Assembly: GCA_015179125.1 (NCBI GenBank)
Contig: WHVA01000022.1
Coordinates: 419,048 to 483,047, forward strand
Direction of reading: 5' to 3'
Length of the DNA stretch: 64,000 nt
Source of the DNA: Gautieria morchelliformis
Taxonomy: Eukaryota > Basidiomycota > Agaricomycetes > Gomphales > Gomphaceae
Shown: positions 47,090 to 58,188 of the stretch, in pieces
Layout of the letters: each line of letters starts with the position of its first letter
Numbering within the stretch: the first letter of the stretch is position 1
The notes under the pieces: generated by a model
What the model was told of the DNA's origin: nothing
Seen by the model: only the letters and a program-made list of their open reading frames with translations
Database searches by the model: none
Translations under genes and position numbers: made by a program

Positions 47090-47455
47090 ATTTTCTTTGT
47101 TGATAATTATGAAATTTGCAACTTTGGTATCTAATAAGAAAAACAATAATTGCATTTTTTTTGTATCTAACAAGAAATACCAAATTTTTTTGTTGACAAT
47201 TATGAAATTTGCAACTTTGGTATCTACCAAGAAATACAATAATTGCATTTTTTTTGTATCTAACAAGAAATACCAAATTTTTTTGTTGACAATTATGAAA
47301 TTTGCAACTTTGGTATCTACCAAGAAATACAATAATTGCATTTTTTTTGTATCTAACAAGAAATACAAAATTTTTTTGTTGACAATTATGAAATTTGCAA
47401 CTTTGGTATCTACCAAGAAATACAATAATTGCATTTTTTTTGTATCTAACAAGGA
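47090..47455. repeat. 93-bp tandem repeat, four units
   Basis: The segment tatgaaatttgcaactttgg starts at 47108, 47201, 47294 and 47387, exactly 93 bp apart. The period is 31 codons, so long frames run through it on both strands, but these are products of the repeat. It lies between the 3' ends of the two Harbinger genes. Confidence 0.9.
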
Positions 47456-48679
47456 AAGCGATAGATGCAAGAAACATAAATTTCATGCATCCTCAAGGGT
47501 ACATGCAAGGACTTGCAGGAGAGCATTCTGGAACACAGTCTGTGCGGTATCAACTGCTGTTGGAGCTCCAATGTCTTGGTCACCGACCACCGCTGGAGCT
47601 CTAATGTCTCCTGATTGATTCTCAGCATATCCTCCCTAAACTTCTCCGTCCTGATGTCACTCTCCCTCATATATGCGACCGCCTCATGGGCACAACTTGC
47701 CCGGGGTGGTGGCTTGGTACGGTGGCAGTTGGAGCTCGCACTGGTGAACATGCTGGATACGCCCTCCAATGGCGTGCCCATACTTGGGGTGGGGATGGCA
47801 GGCCAGTTCTCTTTGTCTGAGACTGCACCATCAGAGGCTGATCAGGAGGCCCTCCCACGCTTGGTCCCTTTTCGCATAGCCATCATGGCCAGACGCATGT
47901 CCTCCCTGGCCACCTTGTCGACATCCTTTTCCTGTAGAATAATTAGAACTTTTAACTGAAAAATAGAAAGAAAAAAAGATTGCACCTTCTTGGCTTGCAC
48001 ACGTTGGGCATCCATAAGCTCTTTGGCCTCTGCCCAGATTGACGTAATCGTGTCCAGCCATCCTGAGAGGGATGTGGAGACAGCCGGATGGCTGTTTGCC
48101 TCACACGTCAGGGCAGTCCACGGTGCAAGGACTTTCCCATTCTGGGGAAATGGTCAGTGAGGTTAAGGAATAAATATGAAAATACTGTACATATCTTGAC
48201 CCAATGGAGAAGGCTCACCACCTTGTTCTTCAATGTATCTGGATCCCGGCCAATGCAATATCCTGCATCCTGCACCTCTTTGCTACCTCATGCCACCTCT
48301 CCCCCACCTTCTTCCATGGTGCGATGTAAGGGTTGACATCGATGACAGCACTGAGCAGCTGGCTGAGGTCCCAAATTGGGAAATCCTCATGGAATTTCAT
48401 GCTTTTTGGTGCTTTGCTGGAGATGCTGGACTGGGGAAGGGAGGGGGTGACAGCAGGGAGGTCAAGGGACGCGCTGGAAGGGGTTAGGTTGTGGCTTGGG
48501 GACAAATCTGACGCACCTTCAACAGCCGCAAGCCACATGTCAATCCATGGCTTGCACTGGAGGGACGCGGCAGTGGAGGTGCCATGAGGGGCACCACCAT
48601 TCATTGTGCCATAAAAGACCTGGGGTGGTATGGGAGGGTAGCTGGAGGTGCAGCTGAGAGTGTCCTGCATGGGTTCCAT
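47446..48679 (-). pseudogene. Harbinger Myb/SANT-like partner protein
   Basis: Exons (minus) from 48679 contain DLSQLLSAVIDVNPYIAPWK and KVGERWHEVA, the tryptophan-spaced Myb/SANT-like fold that binds transposon ends and brings the transposase into the nucleus. Two introns are visible: 48142-48218 (GTGAGC...CCCCAG) and 47932-47985 (GTGCAA...CTACAG). The tail is charged, with a coiled segment (REDMLRINQETLELQRW). A one-base shift near 48245, where DTLKNKV continues in another frame, makes the copy broken unless that region is spliced differently. Confidence 0.65.
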
Positions 48680-48861
48680 AGCACGCGTTGTGTCACTCTG
48701 GTCACGTGCGGAGTCACTGACGACCTAAATGCTAATATTCCTACGAGTAATGTTAACTCGAGTAAGGGCTGATACCGGCAGTCCCCTTGCACTGGAATTG
48801 AGCAGGACGGTGGACATTTGGCTAATTAATTTACACCACAAAGGCTATGTGAATAAGAATG

Positions 48862-49958
48862 TTATGCGTGAATCTTTTTCTTAGGGCTCGTTGAATGGCC
48901 ATCCCTTATATTCTTCCTTTTCATGGGAGATGCAACCAGAGGTTTCGGGGGAGATATGACCAACATCTCGCGAATCACGGGTATGCTCATGGCTTTAACG
49001 CTCCTACCAGCGAACACCCAGCTCGTGAGGGTGAAGTGCACCTTCACGATGGCCCCTTTTAGGAATATATCATACTGGGACGGTATGATAGGGTCTCCAT
49101 TGATGTCGAAGGCGGGGAGGGGAGAAATGTCGTGCGTGTGTTTCACAGAGTTCATTGCCTCTCTTGCGGCATCGGTCACAGGCCAAGTAGCGAAGCTGAA
49201 AGGGTCTTTTAGAATACGAGTCATGCACGTGTACCTTCAACAAAGCAATGAGGTGGTACCTTGGTCATCGTCGTTGACTTCGCTGCCGCCTTCACAACCG
49301 TCAGGGCTATCCACAAATTTTTCCTGGAGAACAAGTGAGCCCGTAAGTACAAATCCATGTAATGAATGTGCGTATGTCGAAGAGATAGTGCATGAGTGTG
49401 ACACCTCCATTTACAACACAAGGATTTTTTTGCACACCCTCCTTCACCTTGATTGCTTTTGCAAGAGCTCCAAGTTTTTCAAGGTCGTAGGCCAGTCGTT
49501 GTGGAATAATTGTAGGTCGCCTCATTCTTCGGTCAGATCAAGCGACAGCGGGCACGTGCTTTGGTAATCGGTTCATTGAACACATTGCCAGGCATCCATC
49601 CCCCTAGTGGTAGAAGCCAGAAGTCATCCAATGCTATCTGTCCTACGACTGACAGCACTGCTTCTTCTGGCGCATTCATACTGGTGTCCTTCTTTACTAG
49701 CTGGTCACCCAACCGTCCATTCGTGTTCCCGACTTTCACAGGCAAGTCTGGAAACCCCAGATAATATCCAAGGTCCATCAGCTTGTTGTGTATGGAGTCC
49801 ACATCAATGGAGTGGCCAGGTCCTCTGGCATTGCATGTAGTAGGGGTGGAAGGACTCTTGGTAGGACTATCCATGACGTCCTGGCTTATTGTGACAGGGA
49901 GCAGATCTTGTCTTCTTTTTGAATCAATGCCTGTTTGATATGTGACCGAGACAAGCAT
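48862..49958 (-). pseudogene. Conserved basidiomycete repeat-associated protein, broken
   Basis: Minus-strand pieces in order: 49958-49533 (VVGQIALDDFWLLPLGGWMP, NVFNEPITKARARC), 49525-49440 (RRPTIIPQRLAYDLEKLGAL), 49325-49225 (FSRKNLWIALTVVKAAAKST) and 49224-48862 (DPFSFATWPVTDAAREAMNS, PAFDINGDPIIPSQY, GAIVKVHFTLTSWVF), ending with a lysine-rich tail. I remember similar proteins in mushroom genomes near repeats, but no named family. A frame change near 49535 breaks it; other joins may be introns. It lies between Harbinger and the Helitron and could be cargo of either. Confidence 0.5.
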
Positions 49959-50414
49959 GAGGGATTATGGCCTAGGCTTATTTGAGTATGAATTTGTTCC
50001 AAATGCAGTTTTTTTTGGCATCATACGCTAACTTTTCGGGCAGGTACAAGAGCAGAACTTGGCCCGAAGCGGGGCCGTGTGGATGAGGCACTATGTGGAG
50101 CCATCGCAGATGGGGGCATGCTTAGTAGGATCTATGTCGTTTGCCTGAGACATGCATAGCTCGGATTCTCTGTCATTCCCAAGAGCACATTTACTTCTGC
50201 ACAAAAATGTACGAAGGATGCGTTATGCCAAGTGGCCATTCTTTGTAGACCCGAGGCAGTTCAGCAACCCGTAGATCTGGTGCATGCGAAGAGGAGTGCA
50301 AATGCACAGAAAACAAGTAGAAAATGCTAACATAGTTGAGATATCCTGGAACGCAGGACATTTCAGCATGTCCTGGACGACGTTGAGGATTATTCCAGAG
50401 ATCCAAGGCGATTT

Positions 50415-53400
50415 TTGGAAGTGCCGATGCACGAGGAAATTTTGCAGTGTCATCGAACTTTTTTAAAAGCAACTGGGAACGAAGCACTGTCGCAAAAAGT
50501 ATGTGTCGCATGCGCACGATGGACTTGGGAGAAGGATGGAAGAGATCATGACATCAGGGAGATGCCCAATTGTCATCGGTTAGTCCCACAGCAATACAAT
50601 GTGGCACATCACCTCTATGAGGGGATGCTTCTAGTCCGTGAGCATCTGTGTTTTGTTGGGGACAAAGCATATGGATTTCTATGTTGAACGTGCTGGTCAG
50701 CTCTCATGCAAAACAAGGTACTGCCGCTGTCACTGGCTAATCAAATGTGGATCGGCAAAGTACCATTTGTATTGAACGTGCTCACCATTCCCGAGCAACT
50801 CCTCATTGCTTTGCACTATCCTCGATGCTTTGTTTTCAAGCGAAGAATGGGCAAGGCCATGATCCAGATGCATTACAACGTGGAATGGTAGGCAACGTGA
50901 CGACATATGTAATCAATACACCTCAAGTGTCAGACATGCTGCAAGGGAAGCTCTTACCTCACCGCCCAGACGTTCTTGCATCTGTAATTGCAGTTGCTTT
51001 CATTGGGCGAGGGAACGTGCCCAAGAACTGGTTGAAGAGCACATTCCAGGTGTGGCGACAAGTTGTTTTGGAAGCTCTGATATGGCTTTGGGCCAACAAT
51101 CCATTGTATCAACACATTTCATTGAGTCAGGAACATGTTGATTCCTTACCTGTTGACGATGTTCCTGAGGCGATTGTGGGATCTCTTCAATGTGAGAGTA
51201 ATCCGGTGTTGGTGGCACAAGAACGAGCTAGCTATGTTCTGGAAGTGGAAGATGAGTCAGTCGACGAGTTACAGCAAGGTCAGCATACATTTGATCATAT
51301 GATGACATAGTGACGATGGGACGTGCAGAGACACGTGATGATATGAGGGACGCAGACAGCAATGACCTACAGGCACCATTGAGCAGAGATGCAGGTACGG
51401 GAGAAAGCTCATTAACCAGAATGACGCCGTTAATTAATTAGAATCGTTGTGTATGCAGAAGGCTTACCCGATGTAATACCTTTGCAAACGCTTGGGTGTT
51501 GCAATACTGAATTGAACAATGTTTCAACCAACGAACTCATGATGTATGCGCTCGCCAACGCTCGTGGGCCAGATGATGAAGGTGGATACGCCGTTCATCA
51601 TGGCACTGCAGCTCTTAATGAGTTTGGAATTAACGGGAGGGGACCGGGAATTGGAGCATCACAAGCTAATTTGTTAGCTGGGGCTTACCCGTGCTTATGG
51701 CCTTATGGCGAGGGAGGCATTGAATCAGCTCGCACCATCCAAGTCAGTTTCATGCAGCATGTCCGCTGGTGCCTGGACTATTACGATCGCCGTTTCGTGA
51801 CACATCATTCGTTTCCGTTTGTGTGCTTCGCCATGGAGCAAAAATGACAAACCCTTCGTTCAGCCCGATTGCAAATGCAGCGCTGGAACTTTGATGCTGA
51901 CGCACATTTACTTTCTTCAATCACTTTAGAAGATTTGAAGCTTGCTCAGTCCCAGGAGGAGTGTAATGTCCAAGTGACGGATCCACGTGTGCGCCTGCTG
52001 AGGAAGCATATGTTTGCAACTGGCAGTCGAGTTGTTGGATCAGATCAAATGCGAGCGACCTTTTGCAGTCAGATCCACAGTACATCATTGTTTTTAAATC
52101 CTCTGACATTGTGGATGACGTTGAACCCCTCCAACCTTCACGACCCGGTCGTACAGATTCTTGCAGGGGAGGATATCAACATGGATAAGTTCGACCGATT
52201 GGCAGGCTGGGATGCAGGACAGTGGGCGCGAAATGTTGCCACAAATCCTTATGCAGCTGCACAGTATTTTCATATGATATGCCACCTGATCATAAAAACA
52301 TTGTTTGGAGTTGAGTCAGTGGGAGGGTGCGTTCACACAACTAAGGGAGTCGTAGGCGCAGTCAGTGGGTATTTTGGGGTTGTGGAAGCGCAGGGCAGAG
52401 GTACATTGCACGAGCACATGCTGATGTGGCTCTCGAACGCCCCAACGGCTGATGAGATGCATCAGTTTTTGTCACAAGAAGAATTCCGAGAACGAGTGCG
52501 GAATTTTATCAAGGCCAACATCTGAACCCACCTTGAAGGGTTGTCTTCTAATGATGAAGTTGAAGCAATTCGTCAGGAGTCAGATTTGGCATACGCACGT
52601 CCTCCGAATCCAGATGCAGACGACTATGATGCTCAAGTATCTGACATTGAATTTCGCCTTGTCAGGGCACTGCAAGTGCATACGTGCCAAAAGACAACGT
52701 GCTTATGGTTGAATCGACGTGGAGAGATGGTTTGCAAGCGATGAGCCCCTTGGCCTCTGGCAGCAGATGATAGCATTACGCCAGGAGGCCATTGGACCAC
52801 AAAGAGAACATACGGGTACCTGAATGCATGGATGCCGGCATTGATGCCCATTGCTCGATGCAACCATGATGTCAAATTACTTACAAATGGGGAGGAGACA
52901 AAGGACTGCACATGGCATATCACCGGGTATGCTACTAAAAAGCAACAGAAATCTCACAATTGGTCGGCACTACTTGCGAGCACGATGGTATATCACAGCA
53001 AGGATGGAGCGTACGTTGATGACATCCATGAGCGTAACAGGCTGCTGTTGTTTTGATGTGCACATGCACTCAACCACGAGCAAGAACTGTCAGCGCCACA
53101 GGTCATGTCATATTTGATGGGCCACGACGACTCAATAAAATCTCACCAATACGTGGCAATTTACTGGAGTACCATTGTGAGTGCGCTTGTCAAGGCACAT
53201 CCAAACCTGCACTTGGCAAGGGGAAAGATAATGTAAGGCCGTTCCAGAAGTAGAGGGATAAGGACTTATCTTTTCAAATTGTTCAGTGAGGTGGGAGAAC
53301 GCAACAGAGGCGATGCCTCCACAGCATTAACGGGTGTTGAGTCTTCGCAAGACGAAAATGTCAGTGAACATGAAAAGGGAAATGACGACGAAGAGGAGGT

Positions 53401-54168
53401 ATGAAACATCATCGCAAGCGTTATGTATGGCAAAGCTGAGGTCATTTGTAGACAGCTGATTCAGTGACAATAGAATTCAGACACAACGGACTTACCGCAA
53501 AATCCCAAGTTGAAGATTACGCACTTCATGGTGCAGAATTAGAGGATATGTGTCTGTTGTTCTTTCTTGTCAACACGTATGAAGAACGCATACCTGAAGC
53601 AGAAAGGCACCATAATGCAGATGCAAATGCGAGTGAGGCATCTCTGGATATGGACACAGGGCATGGGCCATCCAAAAAGGGATGTGGACAGCCCAAACAT
53701 GAGAGGTCACATTACCTGGCACAACATCCTCGTTCTGAAGAATGTCGTCGAACTGCACGGGCGAGCGGCCACAATGTGCTGCCAAACATTATAGGTCGAT
53801 ACTTTCCTCGTCGTGATGACGCAGAGGTTGAAGACTTCTACTGTGCATCAATGCTAGCCTTGTTGAAGCCATGGAGGAGTTTGCATAGTCTAAAGTCAAA
53901 CTTAATCACGTGGTGGCAGGCATTTGACACATTCCACGAAGCAGCGCTGGAACGCATGCGTGACATCATTGCCAATATTCAGTACAATTACGATTGCGAG
54001 GACGCCGTATCCAATGAACAGGACTCGAGTCGTGGAGAGGCAGGAAATAATGACTGCGAAATAAGAGGGCAGAGAGGAAGCGAAGAGGAAGAGTCAGACA
54101 TGGACTTGGAGGAGAGTGTAAAGATATCTATCTTAAGCCTCAGGTCACAAGAGCACGACAGAACTTGA
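50415..54168 (+). pseudogene. Helitron Rep/helicase polyprotein, N-terminal and Rep parts
   Basis: The first blocks (50470-51310) match DUF6570 of Helitron proteins: PQQYNVAHHLYEGMLLV, NQMWIGKVPFVLNVLTIPEQ, GNVTTYVINTPQVSDMLQGK and LPHRPDVLASVIAVAFIG. Next are NELMMYALANARGP, GAYPCLWPYGEGG and the Rep nuclease with GRGTLHEHMLMW, the H-x-H metal site of HUH enzymes for rolling-circle transposition. The downstream linker includes DCTWHITGYATKKQQKSHNW and, at 53464-54168, a segment that precedes the helicase in relatives. Breaks are frameshifts near 50860 and others, and in-frame TGA codons at 50685, 51845, 52523, 52742 and 53054. The helicase is missing. Non-functional. Confidence 0.85.
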
Positions 54169-54174
54169 CCAATG
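50415..54174 (+). mobile_element. Helitron, 3' part removed by Gypsy-2
   Basis: DUF6570-like and HUH Rep regions are present. The Pif1-family helicase that normally follows is not in the window before the Gypsy-2 LTR begins at 54175. It may continue beyond the right window edge. Confidence 0.75.
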
Positions 54175-55785
54175 TGTGGTATTCTGATGCTACGTAGTGA
54201 CAGTGTAAGGGTAAGATGCGATGGGGACCGCTGTTTTGGAACCCTTCAAGACTTTGGTGTTATTGCTAACACTTCAATCTATCAGAACGTGTCGTTTACG
54301 AGACTCAAAGAATATTAAACAATGCTGCAGCACAACTCCGGAAATAATTTAATATTTGTACCTTGGTTGCAATCCGCGTAAAAACTAGTCCAAGTTAATA
54401 CGGATGGAAGGCAATACGTTTCTTAGCAGCACTGAACAATAAACTAAAAGAATGTAGGTTCAAGGACACTATCGGGGTCCAAGCGTATTCCAAAATATAA
54501 AGGAATGTACTTAGCAGGCGAGTTTATAAATGGACTGCCCTGATAATCTACCAGCGCACAGCAATAAAACGGGGGACGAGTTTTGTGAACAAAGCGACTT
54601 GTGAAAGTCTCTAATCAGGAAAATCGACTGACTAGATCGTCTTGGGTATTGGAGTGCGAATGGCAAGACTTTCAATTGACAGACTCACTCTGTAGAATTA
54701 CACCCGGAGGATTAGTCCAAGTGGCTAAGCAGTAAAGTAACTACTTAACAAGGAATTAGACACTAAAGTAAGTGAATAACCCTAGCTGGGATTAGCAGCT
54801 TAGTAAGATGCAAGTCACACGAGGTCACGTGTAGGATAGAAGATGGGTAGATTGCTTGATTGGATCAAGGAGGTCAGAATGGCCTCCTTTTATATTGTAA
54901 AATACACAGGATTACGTAAAATGGGGTTCTTCTATCTATTAGGCGAGTGATGTCATAAGTAAATATTTGCACTGCTGAAACACACCCTCGTAACTATTGC
55001 GGTGTGTTTGTGCAAAGAAATTGGAAATAGATAGCCAATCACCTTCCCTGGTTTGCACAGCCTTACACAGCCTTTCACAGCCTTGCACTGCCCTGCACAG
55101 CCCTACACAGCCGCTATGACATCAAGGGGCCTATTTGGTGTCGTAGCGTTGCGTTTGGAGGATCCTTCATCCAATAGGCTTTATCAAACCTGCACCCTAG
55201 TTTTGGCTTTGTACATCTTTGTGTGACTTTGTACGCAGCCTTGCACAGCCATGGTTGCTATGATGCAAGTCATGTGCCAGCTGGGTTTGAATTGCACAGG
55301 CTTGTGTAAGCGGTAGGGGACACATTCAGACTCAGTGGCTGAGTTTGAGTGAGCTGAGGTACCGGAGTTGTAGGTGCTTGAGTGCCTGTAACTCCGAGTT
55401 TACGGTTCGTGGGAAGCTCCGGTCGGAGTTTGAAACTGAGCGGCTGTGGCAGAGTTGTGGACGTGTGTGGGTTCATAACTCTGCCTGACAGAATAAGGAG
55501 TTTTTGAGCCAGGGAAGCCAAGTTAAATGGCGAAAAAATAAGAGGAAATTCAAGGAATATTTGAATAGAGTTCTCCCAACAATAGCCACGTGTATTAGCT
55601 ACTATCAGCTGGGAAAACAGGGTTTTAAAGCGATTTTAATCCTTTTTTCGCGAGGCTTTTCATTAGCAACGGTTCCCACACAACCGCTAGCCGGTTCCCA
55701 CGCATAAACTATACTGTGGGTCCCTAAGGGGCCCACTGGGATTATGTAATAACTAATGTACATGTAGATACACGGGTTATTTACA
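54175..55785 (-). repeat. Gypsy-2 3' LTR
   Basis: In element orientation it starts TGTAAATAACCC next to a polypurine tract and ends CTACGTAGCATCAGAATACCACA, 1611 bp. It contains CCTTGCACAGCC-type short repeats (about 55068-55112). A truncated relative is at 33292-34430, and short relatives flank the composite element at 37-39.6 kb. Confidence 0.8.
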
Positions 55786-55797
55786 CCCTCCCCCTCT
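55786..55797 (-). promoter_or_regulatory. Polypurine tract of Gypsy-2
   Basis: On the minus strand the purine run agagggggaggg directly precedes the TGTAAATAAC start of the LTR. Confidence 0.65.
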
Positions 55798-55821
55798 ATA
55801 GATAACTATAGGGGTTAATTA

Positions 55822-57681
55822 CTACTCATAGAGGTCGTCCATGAGGGCGTCCTCTAGAGTGGCCGATACGACGACGTCGTCGTCGTACGGGGCCAGAGGA
55901 GCACGTGACTCCTCCGGGGGCACCTCCACGTCGTCGGTGGTGATTGGGTGAGGCTGGTCGGCCTCACCACTAGTGGCGGTCTCCGCTTGGGCGCTGGGGC
56001 CCGTGTCCTCGACGGCCGGGTCCTCCGTTTGAGGAGGGGGCTGGAAGCGCGCCAGCTCTCGGTCGAGCTGAGCGTGAGTGAGGGGTCGTGGCACCGCAGC
56101 CCTCACATGGCTGGTCTCGATGACCTTTTGTTGGCCCTCACGGGCGGCGGCGCTGAATGCCGCGCCGATGATGCTGCGCTGAACGTAATGTTCAATGCGC
56201 GCCGCTCGCTCGCGAGTGACCCCCGCGTAGCGGGCCAACCATCTCGCGATCTCCGCGAGTGGGATGTTGGGGCCGGCTCGGCCCTCCACCGGGAATGGGC
56301 CCGTGATTGAGAGCCGCAGGGTGGTGCTCTGAGGTGTCAGCACTTCCCTGGTGTCGACGAGGCTCGACCACTGGTCAGTCGAGCCGAAGAGGTCGAGTAG
56401 CCTCGCCCTGAGTGGTGATGCGACCCCTTTGACCTGGGGCACAAGGGCCTTCAACCACATCCAGACGTCCATGTCGTCTAGGTTGAAGGTGCCATCCGCG
56501 TTGTCATGGATGGCGGAGGGGATTCCTTCAGGGTTGTGTATCCAACCCCTTAGAATGGCCGCGATGTCGTGCGGGGTACCGCCCGCTATCACGAGACAAT
56601 CCCTTTTGGGATTGCGAGCGCGTTGTTCGCGCTCAATGCGTTTGAAGACGCCGATCATCTCGCGCGTACGCACGATCTGTGGTGTTTCTTTTGCCCGCGC
56701 TATGAGTTCGACGAAGCGGGGTTCGTCGAGCGGGCAGACATCGTACCATTGGGTATGACGTTGTTGGGCCTTTCCTACCGGTCGTGGTAGGAGGCCTGTC
56801 TCGGAGATCGGTGGATCTCCGAGTGGGATGAGCCTTCCCTCCCCCGGGTAGGGAGGATGAACCGACTCAACTGTCCCCGCCGGCGGAGGTAGGGCCACGC
56901 CAGGCCCAATGTACTGGGCCTCGACCTGTGCTACCCGCCGCTGAAGGGCGGTGTCATCGATGGAGTGCGACGATGACGCCGCTAGGTAAGCGCTGATTGC
57001 GCTTTCCTTCGCAATGGCTAGCCTATTGACGGTGTGGAGGGAGCTGCGCAATTTCTTGCGCTTTTTCTTTGGCTGCTCTGCCAGCCGCTGTGCCCATTCA
57101 GGGTCGTACGTCTTCCAGACGGACGAGTCGGATTCCCATCCATCTAGGACGCCGTACGCAGAGTCCGAAGGTGTGCTCTGCCCTTCCGTTGTTGTCGTAG
57201 TCGGCGTCGGCGCCGACAATCGGGACGCGAGCCCCGATGTTGCGCGCGCCGGCAACGGCGCCGTCGCGCGAGGTGAAGATGGCCCGGCCACTGGGTCTGT
57301 GGCCGGGTCATGTCGCAGCCTTTTTGAGGCAGCGTGGACCAGGGTCACCTGGAGCTGGGCTGCACTCAGCTGCTGCTCCAGTTCCTTGAGCCTGGCGCGC
57401 TCGGTTACGAGCGCGTCGTCGCGGTCCTCGACCACGCGTTCTAGCTCCTTGACCTCTTTTTTGAGGTCGTGGACGTCCCAGAGGGGCTCTTCTCGCGCGT
57501 CACACGCGATGCCCCTTGGGAGCCATCCCCACGCCGCATCGACGGCGTCGCCGATGTCCTCATCCCGCAGTTTGACCTTGCGGGTGCCTGTCACTGCCCT
57601 TAGGTGCACGGCATAGTCCGCGCACATTGCGCAATCGTCCGGGTGGACGATGGCGAGGGCGTCCTCCCATCCCACAATCAT
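55822..57681 (-). CDS. ORF3 of Gypsy-2, 619-aa protein of unknown function
   Basis: A single uninterrupted frame downstream of integrase, in sense orientation, 25 bp from the polypurine tract; this is the env position. No signal peptide or membrane helix is seen, so it is not envelope-like. Residues about 1-60 contain a HPDDCAMCADYAVHL segment with two cysteines. Residues about 70-115 form a coiled coil (KKEVKELERVVEDRDDALVT). A serine/proline/threonine-rich stretch, a basic KKKRKKLRSSL (possible nuclear signal), and a globular region (about 280-500) with AILRGWIHNPEGIPSAIHDN follow. The C-terminus is acidic. The family is unknown to me. Its openness contrasts with the broken pol and gag. Confidence 0.7.
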   Translation of the reverse strand: MIVGWEDALAIVHPDDCAMCADYAVHLRAVTGTRKVKLRDEDIGDAVDAAWGWLPRGIACDAREEPLWDVHDLKKEVKELERVVEDRDDALVTERARLKELEQQLSAAQLQVTLVHAASKRLRHDPATDPVAGPSSPRATAPLPARATSGLASRLSAPTPTTTTTEGQSTPSDSAYGVLDGWESDSSVWKTYDPEWAQRLAEQPKKKRKKLRSSLHTVNRLAIAKESAISAYLAASSSHSIDDTALQRRVAQVEAQYIGPGVALPPPAGTVESVHPPYPGEGRLIPLGDPPISETGLLPRPVGKAQQRHTQWYDVCPLDEPRFVELIARAKETPQIVRTREMIGVFKRIEREQRARNPKRDCLVIAGGTPHDIAAILRGWIHNPEGIPSAIHDNADGTFNLDDMDVWMWLKALVPQVKGVASPLRARLLDLFGSTDQWSSLVDTREVLTPQSTTLRLSITGPFPVEGRAGPNIPLAEIARWLARYAGVTRERAARIEHYVQRSIIGAAFSAAAREGQQKVIETSHVRAAVPRPLTHAQLDRELARFQPPPQTEDPAVEDTGPSAQAETATSGEADQPHPITTDDVEVPPEESRAPLAPYDDDVVVSATLEDALMDDLYE

Positions 57682-58188
57682 CCAATGCTCCTGGTCTATC
57701 GGAGCACGGAGAATGTCAGCGGCCCCTTGTCTCGGGGCCGTTGTTCACGTTGTGGACGTTGACGGGTCAACGTCCATCCCATCTTTGGGGGGCATCATCT
57801 TCGTGGGTAGATGATGGTGGTGGTTGCTTCCAAGAAGCGATGCGCCCTCGGAAAGATCCGAGGTGAAAATTTAACCGCGCCGTGGCCGGTGCGTCACGTG
57901 GTCTGCACGTGACAGACACGTCTAGCAGCGTCTGGGGAGGTCGCGTGGCTTGCCCACCCCCCGAAGCTCTAGGTAGCCATCTAGGGCTTCGAGGTCCTTG
58001 CAGGACGATATGGGTTCCCATGTCATGTCGCCTAAGGTCCAACGGACCTGGAACTCCAGGTCCGTCAAGTTTATCCATCAATGTGCAATAATCTCGTCGA
58101 CGAGCCACTCCTCGTCGTCATTTGCTCCGAAGTCATAAAACGACTTGGCCTCATGACGAGGGAATAATTCCTCGTTGTTAGCTTCGTA
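57682..58188. other. Gypsy-2 spacer between ORF3 and pol
   Basis: No gene is convincing here; frames on both strands are short. It probably includes the ORF3 leader or promoter. Confidence 0.45.

Larger units (their letters stand above)
45810..48679. mobile_element. PIF/Harbinger-type DNA transposon, two convergent ORFs
   Basis: A DDE_Tnp_4-type transposase (plus) and a Myb-like partner (minus) converge on a 93-bp tandem repeat. This two-gene content is typical of the superfamily. I could not identify terminal inverted repeats or a TTA/TAA duplication, so only the coding span is given. Confidence 0.7.

Noticed and set aside
47090..47455. CRISPR-like array
   Set aside because: Units are contiguous 93-bp tandem copies without unique spacers, in a eukaryotic transposon.
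46955..47470. 171-codon minus-strand and 218-codon plus-strand frames across the 93-bp repeats
   Set aside because: They exist because the repeat period is a multiple of three and contains no stop; composition is repetitive and no family matches.
54175..55785. Short coding frames in the Gypsy-2 LTR (for example 55270-55521)
   Set aside because: They lie entirely in LTR sequence shared with 33292-34430 and differ between copies.
57014..57616. 200-codon plus-strand frame
   Set aside because: Shadow of ORF3 of Gypsy-2; serine/arginine-rich and without family resemblance.
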